Source of the DNA: Phoronis australis
Taxonomy: Eukaryota > Phoronida > Phoronidae
DNA length: 45,544 nucleotides
Direction of reading: 5' to 3'
Assembly (NCBI GenBank): GCA_002633005.1
Contig: NMRA01000019.1
Coordinates: forward strand, 338,057 to 383,600
Under the pieces are notes generated by a model. It searched no databases. It was not told the origin of the DNA and saw only the letters and a program-made list of their open reading frames with translations. A program made the translations under genes and the position numbers. Shown one piece after another: positions 1-11,065 of this stretch (its first letter is position 1; each line of letters begins with the position of its first letter).

Positions 1-2278
1 TTAAGCTCGAACTCGAACTTCCGTGTAGCCTTCATGAAATGTGAGCATGGATTAGCTCCATGATGTACTCGAGTAGAAAGTCCGCACTTGACGTGAGATG
101 TTGTTGGGTAGAACACAAACTGAATCGCATAACAGTTAAAACACAGAAAATATTGTTTACCCTCTGTCTCTGGAGTGCCAGGACGATCTCAGCTATAATC
201 TTTAAAAAAAGTCATAGACGTTCGTTCACTTCTTTTATGAACGCGATGCGTTTGAGATTAACGATTTGTTTGTTTTCATTACAATGGTTACATTAATTCT
301 GAAAGAAAAGTTAACGAAATTTACTTTGCCGTCAAAAACAGGCGAAATTTCGAGAGCATATAATGGAAATTAGTCTTTGACTTTTTATCTTTATCCGTGT
401 CTTGTACCTTTGGTTTTTTGTCCGGGGAACAGAAAGACGAGGAAACACCGGTTGGCGAACATAGGTACGGGGACTGGAGGGATCGGGGACCAGCGGTAGG
501 GGTCCTCTCATCACGATCTGCATGGTCTTCCACAACTAATGGCCATTTTCATTTGTGATGGATGTAATTCGAACTTCAGTATTTAAGGTATATATGTATT
601 TCCCAGGTTATTCAAAATCAAATTATAACAACAAAAAGATATGTTCCCTTTTCAAATCAAAACACACCGATTTGTATCAAATCATTCAGCTAAGCCTATT
701 CTGGATATGTACACTCGAACATTAGTTTTCAGTATATGTACTGGCCATCGAAAATAAAGGTTTATGCGATTCTTGGAGCGCAACTTTAACTCATAAATTG
801 TTACTTGCCAACACTGGGTGAGCCAGAGTTCGTGTTGCACAAATAAATTCTAAACATTTCAAGATAGAGAGCCATGAAACTCTCGTAAGATGCCTTTCCC
901 CAAATGTATCGTTGTTTCCGCTTGGTATACCTTATCATTCGATTTATTTCGTATCAACAGAATTATATAATCTCATTTTAGCTTAACGGCTGTATGCTGG
1001 CACACCTGCGGGACTTGCAGATGCTGCCGACATTCAGACAACCTTGAAATGTATTGCGATTAACAATTTTTATTTTCAACACTTCGTGACAAATTTTGTG
1101 AACAATGTCTAGTACCCACCTGTTAACAACAATGGATTACTATAGGAAGAAAATGTGTGCCTTCAGAACAGAGATAGTGTCAGAGATAAGTTTAGGTAAG
1201 TCTTTCCTGATGAACAACAATACCTAAACTAAACTACGTTGCGTCTCCTAACCTGCCACTCCAACCCTACTCATTAACTGTCACAGCAGCCAATTGTACG
1301 ATTGTGCTTCTCTGTGTTGTGCTTTTGGCCACTTGCACTAAAAATGTCTGTGATAACGAGTGCGTGATCAGTTTGTGGGTCGGAGTCTAGGTTCTCAGGT
1401 ACTTGTACTTTGCGTGGTTAGTAGCTTTGCAAAGTGTGGAAGGAGCACGTATATATTACTTGTGTTTTGATCTTGGCTTGGTACGTAAAACCAACAGATA
1501 TGAAACGCACCATTGAGAGCAATTAACAGTAGATTAGCCGTCAGTTGACAACAGTTTTGTAAACAGGACACGCTGTGAAGAGCTCCTTAACAAATGTTGA
1601 CAATGAGTCATTTTTCAAGGACTTCTGTTTTTTTTTTGTTTGCTTCAATACTGACCTCACAGCTTCCACGGAATGAAATTTAATATTTGTGCGTTTTGAC
1701 AGGCTTACTCAAGTTCGCATTTCTACAAACTTTTTTAAAGTTATGGCTAATATGATGTTCAGTGAGACCAGTGCCAATCCCGCTTACAGGTTATTTCTGC
1801 AAACTTGTCAAATTGCAGCAAAATTTGCAATTCATGCGAAGTCTCGACATACATGTATGAGAACAGAGACTGCAGTGATACAACGTTTCTTGATTTTTCA
1901 TCAATTTAAAGTAGCCAATGGCTTATGTAATTTTACAGTTGTTATTCATTAAAACTACAAGCGCCTAAAGTCCGCCTCCTTCTTGCTCAAGAATTTTTAA
2001 AAAAGACAAAGTTATCATCATAAAGAGGTTAAATCGACCACGGAAGATTTATCTTAAAATTTTCCAAGCTAAGATAGGAATTGGTTTTCGTCGCCTCGTT
2101 GGTTATTTAGGATATCGACAATTAAAGAGTTCCAGTTGATATCCTCTTTGACTCGCGGCTTCCTGTTATCTCCACAGACGGTCTCATTTGGTTATGACAG
2201 ACTGAGCCGGTATAAAATCCAACTGCTTTCACGCCCATTGACCCGTGAGATCGGCACTGGCATCGTTGACTAAATGGA
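1..2278. other. No supported gene
   Basis: AT-rich sequence with only short, uncharacteristic open frames. No splice-supported coding block, RNA gene or clear repeat was recognised. Confidence 0.6.
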
Positions 2279-2567
2279 TGAACGTTACGCACATAAATTA
2301 CGTGCGTAAGTTCAGTAATTCCTAAATAATTATTTGTGGCGTAAAGTAATTATTTGCGGCGTAAATGAATTACATGGATCATGAAGTAATTATTTGAGGC
2401 GTACCTAAATTATATGGGGCATAAAGTAATTATTTGTGGCGTTAAAAGTTACTCTACGCCGCAAATAATTATGTTACACCGCAAACACTTATTTTTCACC
2501 GCAAATCATTACTTTACGCCTCCAACAAGAATTAACGTACGCACGTAATTTACGTGCGCAACGTTCG
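2279..2567. mobile_element. Foldback/MITE-like element made of 20-bp units
   Basis: Terminal inverted repeats of about 33 bp (left 2279-2311 and right about 2535-2567, core gaacgttrcgcacrtaaatt). Weaker inverted similarity extends outward into the flanks. Inside, six direct 20-bp units (2327-2446, consensus taattatttgyggcgtaaag) are followed by four units in the opposite orientation (2452-2531). No coding capacity. It must move, if at all, with proteins supplied elsewhere. Confidence 0.75.
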
Positions 2568-4217
2568 CCAATTTGGTCATTGATACACTGTTACTATTTA
2601 CGCTTCACGTCACAGTACTACCTTTTAGGCGTGCACGTGCTTTTTGCAAATAAAGCCCTGTCCCTTAGGAGTAAATAGTTTCAACCAGGTCAAGCAATGC
2701 TTTTACTATGAAACTTTTCTTCTGCAGCGCCCCTACAGGACACAACCCTTCAATATTGCGATACAGAAAGGAAAAAGAAGTTCGATCCAAACTTTGACTA
2801 CGTAAGCGTCGCCCTAACTAAGCTCCGAGCTCAGACTCGACTAACAATCAGACTTTAAACTAGTAACCAAGCAACATCGTTCGAGTACAAATTTGTAAGT
2901 TTACTTCACCCGTACCATAGAATAGATCCATTATTGGATCGAGTTTTAAGTATAGAGATTTTAGACCGAGCCTACGAATTTTGTTTCTACGCAGCTTTTG
3001 TTTATTTACTGGTCTCAGAATTGAAGTGACATTCGCAGGCGACGCGATTTTTAGTTCTCAAGGATGCGGCAATCAATTCCACATTATATGGTGTAACATT
3101 CGGCGCAGAATTCAAAACTCCTAGTACATAAATTGCTAGCAACAACGAGGTTTCTGTTGTTAATTACCTGGGGATCTCGAGATCCTGGAATAATTTAAAA
3201 TGAAACTCAAGATGTCATCTTTGGGCCACCGTAGTATTGGCTGCGACCGCGAAACGAATCCGCGCTGGGGTTAGATTGGGATCCCAGATGTATTTTAGGC
3301 ATGAAAAGGTAACTAATTTTTTGATACCACAGTGATCCATTGGCATACCAATGGATACAGGGAATAATTTTGATACATTCAATTGAGTAGTAGGTGTCGC
3401 AAGTATTTTAAATGGTTACCAGAAAAGTTGATCTAGCTCAATTTTTTAAGGCAATTCTCATGGCAACCTTGCCCACACTAACCAGAGAGAACCTTCCAAA
3501 TGGTCATTTCCCAGCATTGGGGTACCCATGGATCATTGTGGTACAAAACAAAATTATTTACTGTTTCATACCCAAAAACACTGGGTTCCCGGTCTAGGTT
3601 TTTCGCGCTTTTCTCGCCAATAATGTCACTTTAAAACTGCGCGAGCTCAAACTAGAAAAAAAAACAATATTTTTTGCTTTAGAAAAAGGGTGTAGGAAAA
3701 ACTCTATTTGCTTGGGAGTCGGGCGTAGATCTTAATGCACTGCAGGCTGATCTTATCCATCCTTAAATTTTAGCAAGGACACCTGCCTTGCCAGGATTTC
3801 AGCAAATATTTGTCAGAAAGCGTTAAAGATTGTCAATTTGGAATAAACTCACGAAAAACCCTACGGAATGTATTGCTAATCAAAGCTAATGACTTCCGCT
3901 GAAACCAAAGTCAGTGACATTACCGGTTGTGAAAAACGCCTGGCATGTATAAAGCGGGGCTTACCCAAACCACCAAAGCGTTTGGCTGCAATTAATACGA
4001 GAATTTCAGGTTCCATTCTGCACTGAGGCTGATGATAGAGAACTTGGAAATTCTCGCTCATAACTTCATTTTAAGGACTATATAACCGAAAACGTCATAT
4101 AAGTATTTGTACCATAATATCAGCCAATAGAACCGTGTAATAACCCGTTTAGTTATCTAATGGTGTTAGAGGCCGGTTTCGAACTTTAGCGCTGCACCAC
4201 TCATCGGCTGGCGTCAT
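2568..4217. other. No supported gene
   Basis: Apart from the inverted-repeat element at 3324-3544 nothing was recognised. A short stretch at 4165-4205 has a tRNA-like B box on the minus strand (gttcgaaac) but no matching A box at proper distance. Confidence 0.5.
3324..3544. mobile_element. Small inverted-repeat element (MITE-like)
   Basis: 31-bp imperfect inverted ends (3324-3354 and 3514-3544; about 24 of 31 positions agree, core taccacartgatccat). The interior has no gene. The flanking sequence outside the arms also pairs weakly, so exact ends are uncertain. Confidence 0.45.
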
Positions 4218-4842
4218 CGAAAATGAAAATAAAATACTTAAATGAGCTCGCACAACAATCGCATGTTCAGCAATCGGCATTGTACCGACGTTTACGCGCT
4301 ATGAAAAATAAGACGCAAAATTTCAATGAAAACGACATCTTGAAATCAGTAAAATTTGTCTGTCATTTTCTCTCACTTGTAAATCATCGATTTCCAGTTT
4401 GAATGCGAGTAACGTGTGGTCGGGATGCTTTGACTTGGACATTAAACTCAGTAACCAGTGGTAATCTACTTTAGCAGACGACATTTTCAAGGTGGAAGCT
4501 TAGCATGATAAGATGTGTAGTAAGCTAGAGTAGTTGCTTAAAATAAAAATTATTTTACACATTCACTTCATTTCTACTTTGGTACAATTTTTATTTGGTT
4601 TTAAGTAAAAACATCATTTTAACAAGAAAAAGTCGGCGTTTCCTGAAACGTCACGACCTCCGACCTCAGGCCTCTAACATTGAAAGAAGTTATAAAAGCC
4701 GAGGCTAGTCGAGAAAGGTAGATCGATTCATTCCAATGTTTGTCGTTCATTATGTGGTATAATAATTCTCCAAAATCCACTCTTGCTCTAGATTACGGGG
4801 GCGGGGGGTACGGGGGATAACGACTTCGCCATGTAATAATCT
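4218..4842 (+). repeat. Dispersed ~630-bp repeat, copy 1 (plus orientation)
   Basis: Aligns over its whole length, in reverse complement, with 35601-36236. Shared landmarks include acttaaatgagc at the start, actttagcagacgay in the middle, aaaggtagatcgattcatt near the end, and ggggataacgact at the end. No coding frame. This copy lacks the left arm of the hairpin present in copy 2. Confidence 0.8.
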
Positions 4843-4874
4843 ATATGTATCTTAGTATTTCTAATTAATTTCAG

Positions 4875-4937
4875 CTGCCCGAATATCCCTCGGAATTGTC
4901 ATCGAACGATAGTCCCCTGCCGGAGGAAATGGTTTGG
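4875..4937 (+). CDS. Possible 5' exon of the TSUP gene (UTR or first coding codons)
   Basis: A good acceptor (aattaatttcag) is followed by 63 open bases and a consensus donor (TGG|gtaatt). The frame LPEYPSELSS... joins the next exon in phase 0 and stays open into MDDAHSL. An ATG at 4929-4931 with context gaaATGG would add five residues (MVWTN) to the protein. It may therefore be a 5' UTR exon carrying the true start, or an internal coding exon whose upstream partner is not visible. Transcript data would decide; confidence is modest. Confidence 0.4.
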
Positions 4938-7247
4938 GTAATTGTTTTTCGTTGTCACATCAATGAATCCGAGTTTAGAAAAACTATATAATCACCAGGC
5001 AATCGAGTCTTTCACATTCCAAATGAGCATTCCCAGAAGCACAAAAAGTCGGCATGAGCGCAAGGGACACAGCTTGAGTGCAGCCGAAGAGACATTTGCC
5101 GGTCTAGCTGGTTCCCTGAGTATCCACCTCGATAACTCTACTGATTTTCTCAATATATTTTTGTTCGAGTAGTGCTCTTCGTCGCTATAGTTTTAACTAT
5201 AACAGAATTCTCCTGATATTATGTGAGCAAACCAACAGCTGCATAGAACACACAGCAGGTCCTTTTAAATTGCTCTTTTTTCAATAAGATTCCGTACGAT
5301 TAGCCAACTTCCATATAAAATCAAAATATAGTGACATAAAAGACTCCAATATCCATGGAATCTTTAATTTTGCATATTTTACAGACAAACATGGACGATG
5401 CGCACAGTCTCGCGTCTACAACGGAAGTCAAGCGTCCTGTGGACGTACAAACTCCAACTGGATGTTGTGGAAGAAAACGTCCGTTTAGTTGCAGGCGTTT
5501 TTGTCGGAAATACTTTTGGGAAGGTGGGTAGCGTGTTTGAAAAGTAGTTGTGCAGGATGTTGTGCACCCGAACTGGGTTGAAACGAACCTTTAGAAGGCT
5601 GGGTATCTATGGACATGTACATGTACAACAAGTTTCTTTTGCCCGAGTCTCACTGCGTCAAACAATCTGATGCCCAACATTGCTTTGTCATACACCACTT
5701 GAATGAAAAGGTAACATTAACAAAAATTGAAACTTGTGTAAAAAATTTCACTCGAGATACTTTTAACAATTCCAGTCTGAGAATGTAAACATGTCGTCCT
5801 TCGTTTATCACACGGTGAAGTTTGCAGATATTTGGCAAAATACACTGGCTTGCCATGCAGCAAGTCCTGCATGGCCTTAAATAGCGGATTCTCCAATTTT
5901 ACAGGACAGAAGGTACACAGACGTCACGAGGAGGCTTTGAAGAATTTGCCAGAGAATGCGACCTTTGTTCAACGACTGATGGTCCGCCATCGTCGATTGA
6001 TCGGAATGGCACTTCCAGCGCTTGTCGTCTGGTGCGGATGGCTTTCGATAGCCATAAAACATAACTTGTGGAGGTTGTTTCCTGAAAAATATTACATGAC
6101 GGTCACTATGATATTTGGCTCTGTCTTAGCAGGTTTGTTGGGAAATTTGAAATATCTAAACCTATCAAATAGTGTTTGTATAACCAGAGAAAATAAAAGT
6201 ATGCACCGAATTGAACTGCAACAGCGGCTTGTTACTAGAAAAAAATACTCCCAGCGTATAATCTGATACCCTTTCAAAGTCGTGTAAGAAAGCATGATTT
6301 TACTTTCAGGTATGACAAGTGAAGGTGGAGCTTCAGTGACTTTTCCTGTTATGACACTGGCGTTTAAAATTGACCCTGTCGTTGCCAGAGACTTCTCGTT
6401 TCTCGTACAGTCCGTAGGCATGACAGCGGCAATGTTTGCCATATTCTTCATGAACGTCAAGGTGGAGAAACACGCTGTCATCTTCTGTTCGTTGGGTGCC
6501 GTGGCTGGTGTAATACTCGGCCTCGAACTTATTGATCCTCATTTAACTCCTCAACAGAAGAAACTTGGTTTTGTGAGCGCATGGTTCTCGTTTGCTTTCG
6601 CCTTATTTCTTCTCAACTGGAACCATAAAAGACGTGTCTTTTATGAGATAGAAGATTTTTCAGTCTATCGAGCTTTAATTCTCGTTATCACTGGTCTGTT
6701 TGGAGGCGTATTCTCTGCCGTTTTTGGTAGTGGCGTCGATATCTGCTCTTTTAGTGTCCTAGCCCTCCTTTTTCGTACATCCGAAAAGGTAGCCACGCCT
6801 ACCTCCGTTTGCTTGATGTCAATCAATACAGTGATTGGTTCATTTTGGCGCGCGTTTGTCCAAGAAGAACTTTCACGTGACGCGCTAGAGTTCTTGGCCG
6901 TGTGTGCTCCAGTCGTCGTTATTGTGTCTCCCGTTGGCTCTGTTCTAGGTACACATTTTCACCGTCTTGTTCTCGCCTTTCTTGTTTACGTCACGAACAC
7001 TGTGGCACTTATAAGCGCTCTAATTTCCGTGTCTATGAACTGGGTACTATGGGTTATTACTGCAGTCTTGTTAATTGTGGGATTTTCCCTTTTCTTTTCG
7101 ATTTCTACGATAGGACATTGGTTACTACGAAAGCATGAAAAACGAGAGAATGAGGTTGCTGAAGAACCACTGTCAGTAAGGAGCTGTGAATTAATGAACA
7201 AAACACCTTCAGTGGAGTCAGGGTTGTACGCAACCGTAATCAAGTGA
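4875..7247 (+). CDS. TSUP (TauE/SafE) family membrane transporter, 3-4 exons
   Basis: The spliced gene encodes about 432 residues if it starts at the ATG at 5391 (exons 5391-5523, 5905-6132 and 6310-7247; both internal introns are phase 1 with GT-AG borders and the total is exactly 433 codons). Seen: a basic, Cys-rich cytosolic N-terminus (residues 1-75), then about ten hydrophobic segments in two related halves. Each half has the glycine-rich signature of the family: GSVLAG...GGASVTFP at residues 116-133 and GLFGGVFSAVFGSG at about 249-262. Known of the family (Pfam TauE, PF01925): permeases and exporters of sulfite, sulfonates, taurine and related organo-sulfur anions, usually with 8 or more transmembrane helices in two repeats. 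Inferred: a plasma or organelle membrane transporter of a small sulfur-containing anion; the substrate cannot be read from sequence. TSUP proteins are common in bacteria, plants and protists and sparse in animals. A candidate polyadenylation signal lies at 7541-7546. Confidence 0.85.
5385..5523 (+). CDS. TSUP gene exon with the likely start codon (ATG 5391)
   Basis: Acceptor atattttacag ends at 5384; donor G|gtgggt is at 5524. The exon encodes a polar, basic N-terminus with a GCCGRKRP...CRRFCRKYF cluster. The last base is the first base of a Gly codon finished by the next exon (G|GA). The Cys/Arg-rich run could be an S-acylated membrane-proximal segment; that is inference. Confidence 0.6.
5905..6132 (+). 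CDS. TSUP gene exon: first transmembrane segment and start of the first TSUP motif
   Basis: A strong acceptor (ctccaattttacag) opens this exon; donor GCAG|gtttgt closes it. It carries residues 45-121, including the helix RLIGMALPALVVWCGWLSIA and the beginning of the glycine motif (MIFGSVLAG). The frame is also open upstream to 5832, but that extension would need a poor acceptor at 5820 and is not chosen. Confidence 0.8.
6310..7247 (+). CDS. TSUP gene last exon: transmembrane core and C-terminal tail
   Basis: Acceptor ttttactttcag at 6298-6309; the split Gly codon G|GT is followed by MTSEGGASVTFPVM. The exon encodes residues 122-432: most helices of the first half, a basic loop (NWNHKRRVFYE), the second-half motif, four further helices and a hydrophilic tail of about 45 residues ending ATVIK. 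The stop is TGA at 7245-7247. The long open frame with conserved family motifs argues for a functional gene. Confidence 0.85.
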
Positions 7248-7540
7248 TATCAGCACTGACAGTGTGATCTTTTGTTTTACATTTAATTTAACCATCTTAG
7301 TCATTGCCAAGTTTGTTACTACATGTATATCGTGAAGTGAATTTACTTGTTACTTTGCTTTTGTTCACGTGATTCTGGCTATATTTCTGGTCTAATCGAC
7401 ATGACAAGACAAGTTGTTCGTTAATAGTTAGTAGCTTAAGTCCAAATTAGACAAAAAATTGCCTACGTGACAGTCATTTTTCAAAATTTCGTTGAGCGCT
7501 ACGTGGTCTTTTGAGGATTTTTTCTGAAAATTAGTATATA

Positions 7541-7546
7541 AATAAA
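7541..7546 (+). promoter_or_regulatory. Candidate polyadenylation signal of the TSUP gene
   Basis: First AATAAA seen after the TSUP stop codon, 294 bases downstream. Position is reasonable; use is not proven. Confidence 0.3.
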
Positions 7547-7932
7547 TCTCGTCAAGAGTTTTCTGAAGTATGCCATCCGTTTTTTGCTTCCGTTTACATT
7601 TATTCGAGAAGTGTACTGAACAAGAGATGAGGTCGATTTTTTTACATTTTCCGGTCTACCTTTGCGCGAACTCAAGATAAGTGCCCATGATTCTGTGCTG
7701 GGGTATATTATGATTTACGTCCATGACTGTCTGATCCTGGAGTTAAGGACCCCAGCATTAACGCTATGCGCTTGAGACTGAACTCGAAATTTCGTTTTTT
7801 TTGCTCGAAATCCCGAGTTTTTGCTCGAGGTTGAAGTTCCAGTCTAGGGATCATCAATTGCGAATTTGCACTAGACACTCATTAGCATAAATCATGGCAT
7901 ACTCCAGAGGAGAAAAATTGACACGTATCTTG

Positions 7933-8006
7933 AGTTTGTACAAAACGTAAAATCTCATAAATAATTTCAAGTTTGTACAAAACGGAAAATGTCATGAATA
8001 ATTTCA
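7933..8006. repeat. 37-bp direct duplication
   Basis: Two adjacent copies (7933-7969 and 7970-8006) starting agtttgtacaaaacg differ at a few positions; a third copy begins and breaks off after six bases. Confidence 0.7.
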
Positions 8007-11000
8007 AGTTCATTTTCGACTAAAACGATTGGACACAGCGCTCCGATCACGGTTCCTTTACTAATCGATTCCTTGCTGCTCCTTTGTTGGTCCATCATAC
8101 GCCCGCTACAGGTGACATTTTTGTTCGATTGACATGCAATTTACGCATACCGTGAATCTCGTAAAAAGCTTGAGTCGTATATTATTTTGGGGAGCCCGGT
8201 TGCAAGAAATTTCAGACATGCACCGCCTTCATGAACATAATGGCAAAATGATTCCCTCTGGTTGTTTGACAACATTGCCATCAGCAGAAGTCATTGTGTC
8301 AAAGAAGCTGCCTGGCGGAGGTTATTTAAGATGATATGGCAATTGAGTGTAATTCAATCATTTGCCTTAGTTTGTTGCAGAGGGTCATTTACAGCTTGGT
8401 TTATAATCATGATATATCCAGCTACGCAGTAGTTAACATGTTCAGTCAGGACGTTGACCTTCAAACACTGCCATTGGCAGTTTATGTAGTCTCAATTTGG
8501 AAACCTTCGTGGATTGTAATTTTCTTTTTTAAGAGGATTTCTTCGTTTTGGTTTCAATTTGCTCTTGATACATTTCCCATTTCTTATTTACGTCTCTTTA
8601 ATGATTATTTTGACTTTACTCATACAAAAACGTTTCTTTCAATTACATTGTATAACACCAAAATTTCTTTCAGACAAGTCTATTTATTTGTGGAACGATG
8701 GAAAATTTTCCTCTTTTTCATTGGTCATGCCAAGTCCTGAACCTTAACTTTGTGCAAACAATTTCTTTATGGAGTGTTTTACAGTGACACTTTCTACATG
8801 TTGAGAAAGATACAACTGGTACTGGTATTACCAGTTTCAATTATGTCTGCTTTGTTCAGCGATGTTTCGCTGCTTAGACAATTCACGTTCATTTAAAAAA
8901 CCTGCATTTTGACATCTTTCAGTTAAAAGTGATGGTGTCGAACATTACTGGATTTTTGAATGGCTCTGCTTTTGGGTTAGAGGTTGTGATTGTAAATAAG
9001 GTTTGTTGCATGACTAGCAGATTACTTGCGACAAGTCACTACAAAAGCTATGGAGCTTTAAATCAGAAAACAATGCAACTTTTGATAATGGGCCATGGCC
9101 AAACAACCAGGAGACTATGTCTATTAAAAGGATACCTTGTTTTGATAAATTTGACCAATCCTCATTCTGTCACCTGTTAATGCATCATAGAAGTTAATCA
9201 GGAAAGACGAAAGCAGGAATCAACTAAAAAGCATACCTCCACCTCACAAATTAGACAGTATGGTCCTTGGTAGTCTTTTCCCACAGTTGCGTCTAATTCT
9301 CTAGAAGCGTAGGTCATGCTCTGATGTTGAAAAAACTTTTCAAATTTTCCTCAGTTTTGAAGGTTGTCGATGGTTACAGAGCATTCATTTGTTGCAGAGA
9401 ATTGGATGGGAAGTCGCTTTTAGTATCTTTTAATAGATCAAAACCGGGTTCGGTATCCTTCTGAGTAAGGTTTATTTTTTAGGTCTTTGTCCCTAGTCTA
9501 GCAATGAATTACAATTTTGAAAAGTTCAATTCATGACTGTTTTTTTGAAATTGGGGCCTGTTGGCCTACATGTGTGGTTATCATGAAGGTAACTGATTTA
9601 AGAAGGCTCTAGGTTCTTGATGCAAGTCAAAATCCAAATGGACTTTTTATACTACACTAAGATATAAAAAGTTCAAACTAACAATTGTGGTGTCTGTACA
9701 TTTGTTGATTTAGTTTTCTTTGAAATTGCATTTGTTGCCAACGCATATGCTGCTAAAACTGCGTCACATCTATACTCTCTTTTGTGTACAAAATCATTGG
9801 TAGAAAACCTTAGTCTAAAAATTTTCAGAGGTTTATTTTCATTGAGTTTTAGATATTACAATCCAACCTCACTTTAAATCCTTCATAAACAGTATTCTGG
9901 TGTTAAGAACATGAAGTTTTTTCGTATCTAAATTTATTCTTCCCAAACGACCTTCTGTTTTCATTTAAATTGGTTACAGTAAATCGCGTAGGCGACTGAA
10001 ATTAACCTGCAATGTCCAGGTCTGAATAAATGATGACCTGTGGAACAAAATGAAGCACATTTTGGATTATTAGCGGGCTTAGCTACTCGGTTTTTAACAG
10101 AAGTTGGGGGTTTATTGCCACTTGCATGTAAATTTGACGAAAAAACGATACTCTTTGAATGAGATGTATATATTGATTTTTATCAGAGTTACTACATAAA
10201 CAACGTGACAGGAACAAAGAAAATGTGCATTTTATGAAATGCTTTTGAAAAATACCGAATTCTATTTTAGCCTGTTGATAGTTTGAGGCAGTTGAAACAC
10301 CGTGCACACTTGTCTATAAGCATTTGACCACCAAACTGAGAGGTATATTTTTTTTGCATTGAGCATGATCGAACTTCTAAAAAAAACATAAACTGCGGTT
10401 GACTTTTGTCTTCGAATTATTTGTATTTACTGTCAGATTTTTTACTTTCAGTATAACAACAGAGATATCAGCTAACAAAGTATCACTTAAAATCACTGCC
10501 GGTTTTCATTTTGGATGGCCCGTACATCTAGTGTTCAAAGCAAAATAAAATTCTGAGACATCGTACTATTTTACCAAAGGAGCATAAAATAACAGCAAAT
10601 TTTCAGGCTAATTGACACACTCCTACTACTTATATATGTTCAAAAGTGTTTAAAGTGTCAAAAATCAAACGGTCTGAAAATGGCTGATAAAAACTTTTCT
10701 TGCACTTAAAATCCATTGAAGTCTTCTCATGCAACTCACACATTTGACGCCTAAATCAATGCATTGACGAAATGTTGAGTAGCAATGGGACATATAGACA
10801 ACACGGGATGTTATTAATGAATTTTGGAGGAAAATGTCAAAAGAGGTTGACATTTTTTTTATTTATTTTTTTTATTTATTTTTTTCTTTCATAATTTTAT
10901 TCTTCAATAATATACATTGATAATTTTTAAAGGGTGAAAGAGTGAACAAGGAAAAGGGGCAAGGACTTTCACTCACACACTCGCACACTCATTCACACAC

Positions 11001-11065
11001 TTCATCATTTAATGATAATACTACTAAACAATATATGAGTTAAGTATATTACAGATATTACAGAT

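Larger units (their letters stand above)
7248..10852. other. 3' flank of the TSUP gene, no supported gene
   Basis: Contains the likely 3' UTR (to about 7560), the 37-bp duplication, and T-rich sequence with one 134-codon open frame at 8336-8740 that has no domain and looks like a by-product of base composition. Confidence 0.5.

Noticed and set aside
2279-3544. Idea that the two inverted-repeat elements belong to one family
   Set aside because: Their termini share no sequence.
4165-4205. tRNA-like B box on the minus strand
   Set aside because: gttcgaaac is present but A and B boxes are only about 15 bases apart and no stems form.
4942-5172. 76-codon plus frame between the first two TSUP exons
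   Set aside because: Not in frame with the preceding exon-like block, no acceptor, no domain; lies in the predicted intron.
5832-5904. Upstream extension of TSUP exon 2 (reading LAKYTGLPCSK...)
   Set aside because: Needs a weak acceptor at 5820, while a strong acceptor at 5904 joins exon 1 in phase.
6092-6542. Minus-strand frames of 69-129 codons overlapping the TSUP exons
   Set aside because: Antisense shadows of a coding exon with clear family motifs on the plus strand.
8336-8740. 134-codon plus-strand frame
   Set aside because: Rich in Phe, Ile and Leu because the strand is T-rich; no motif, no splice context, no homologous pattern recognised.
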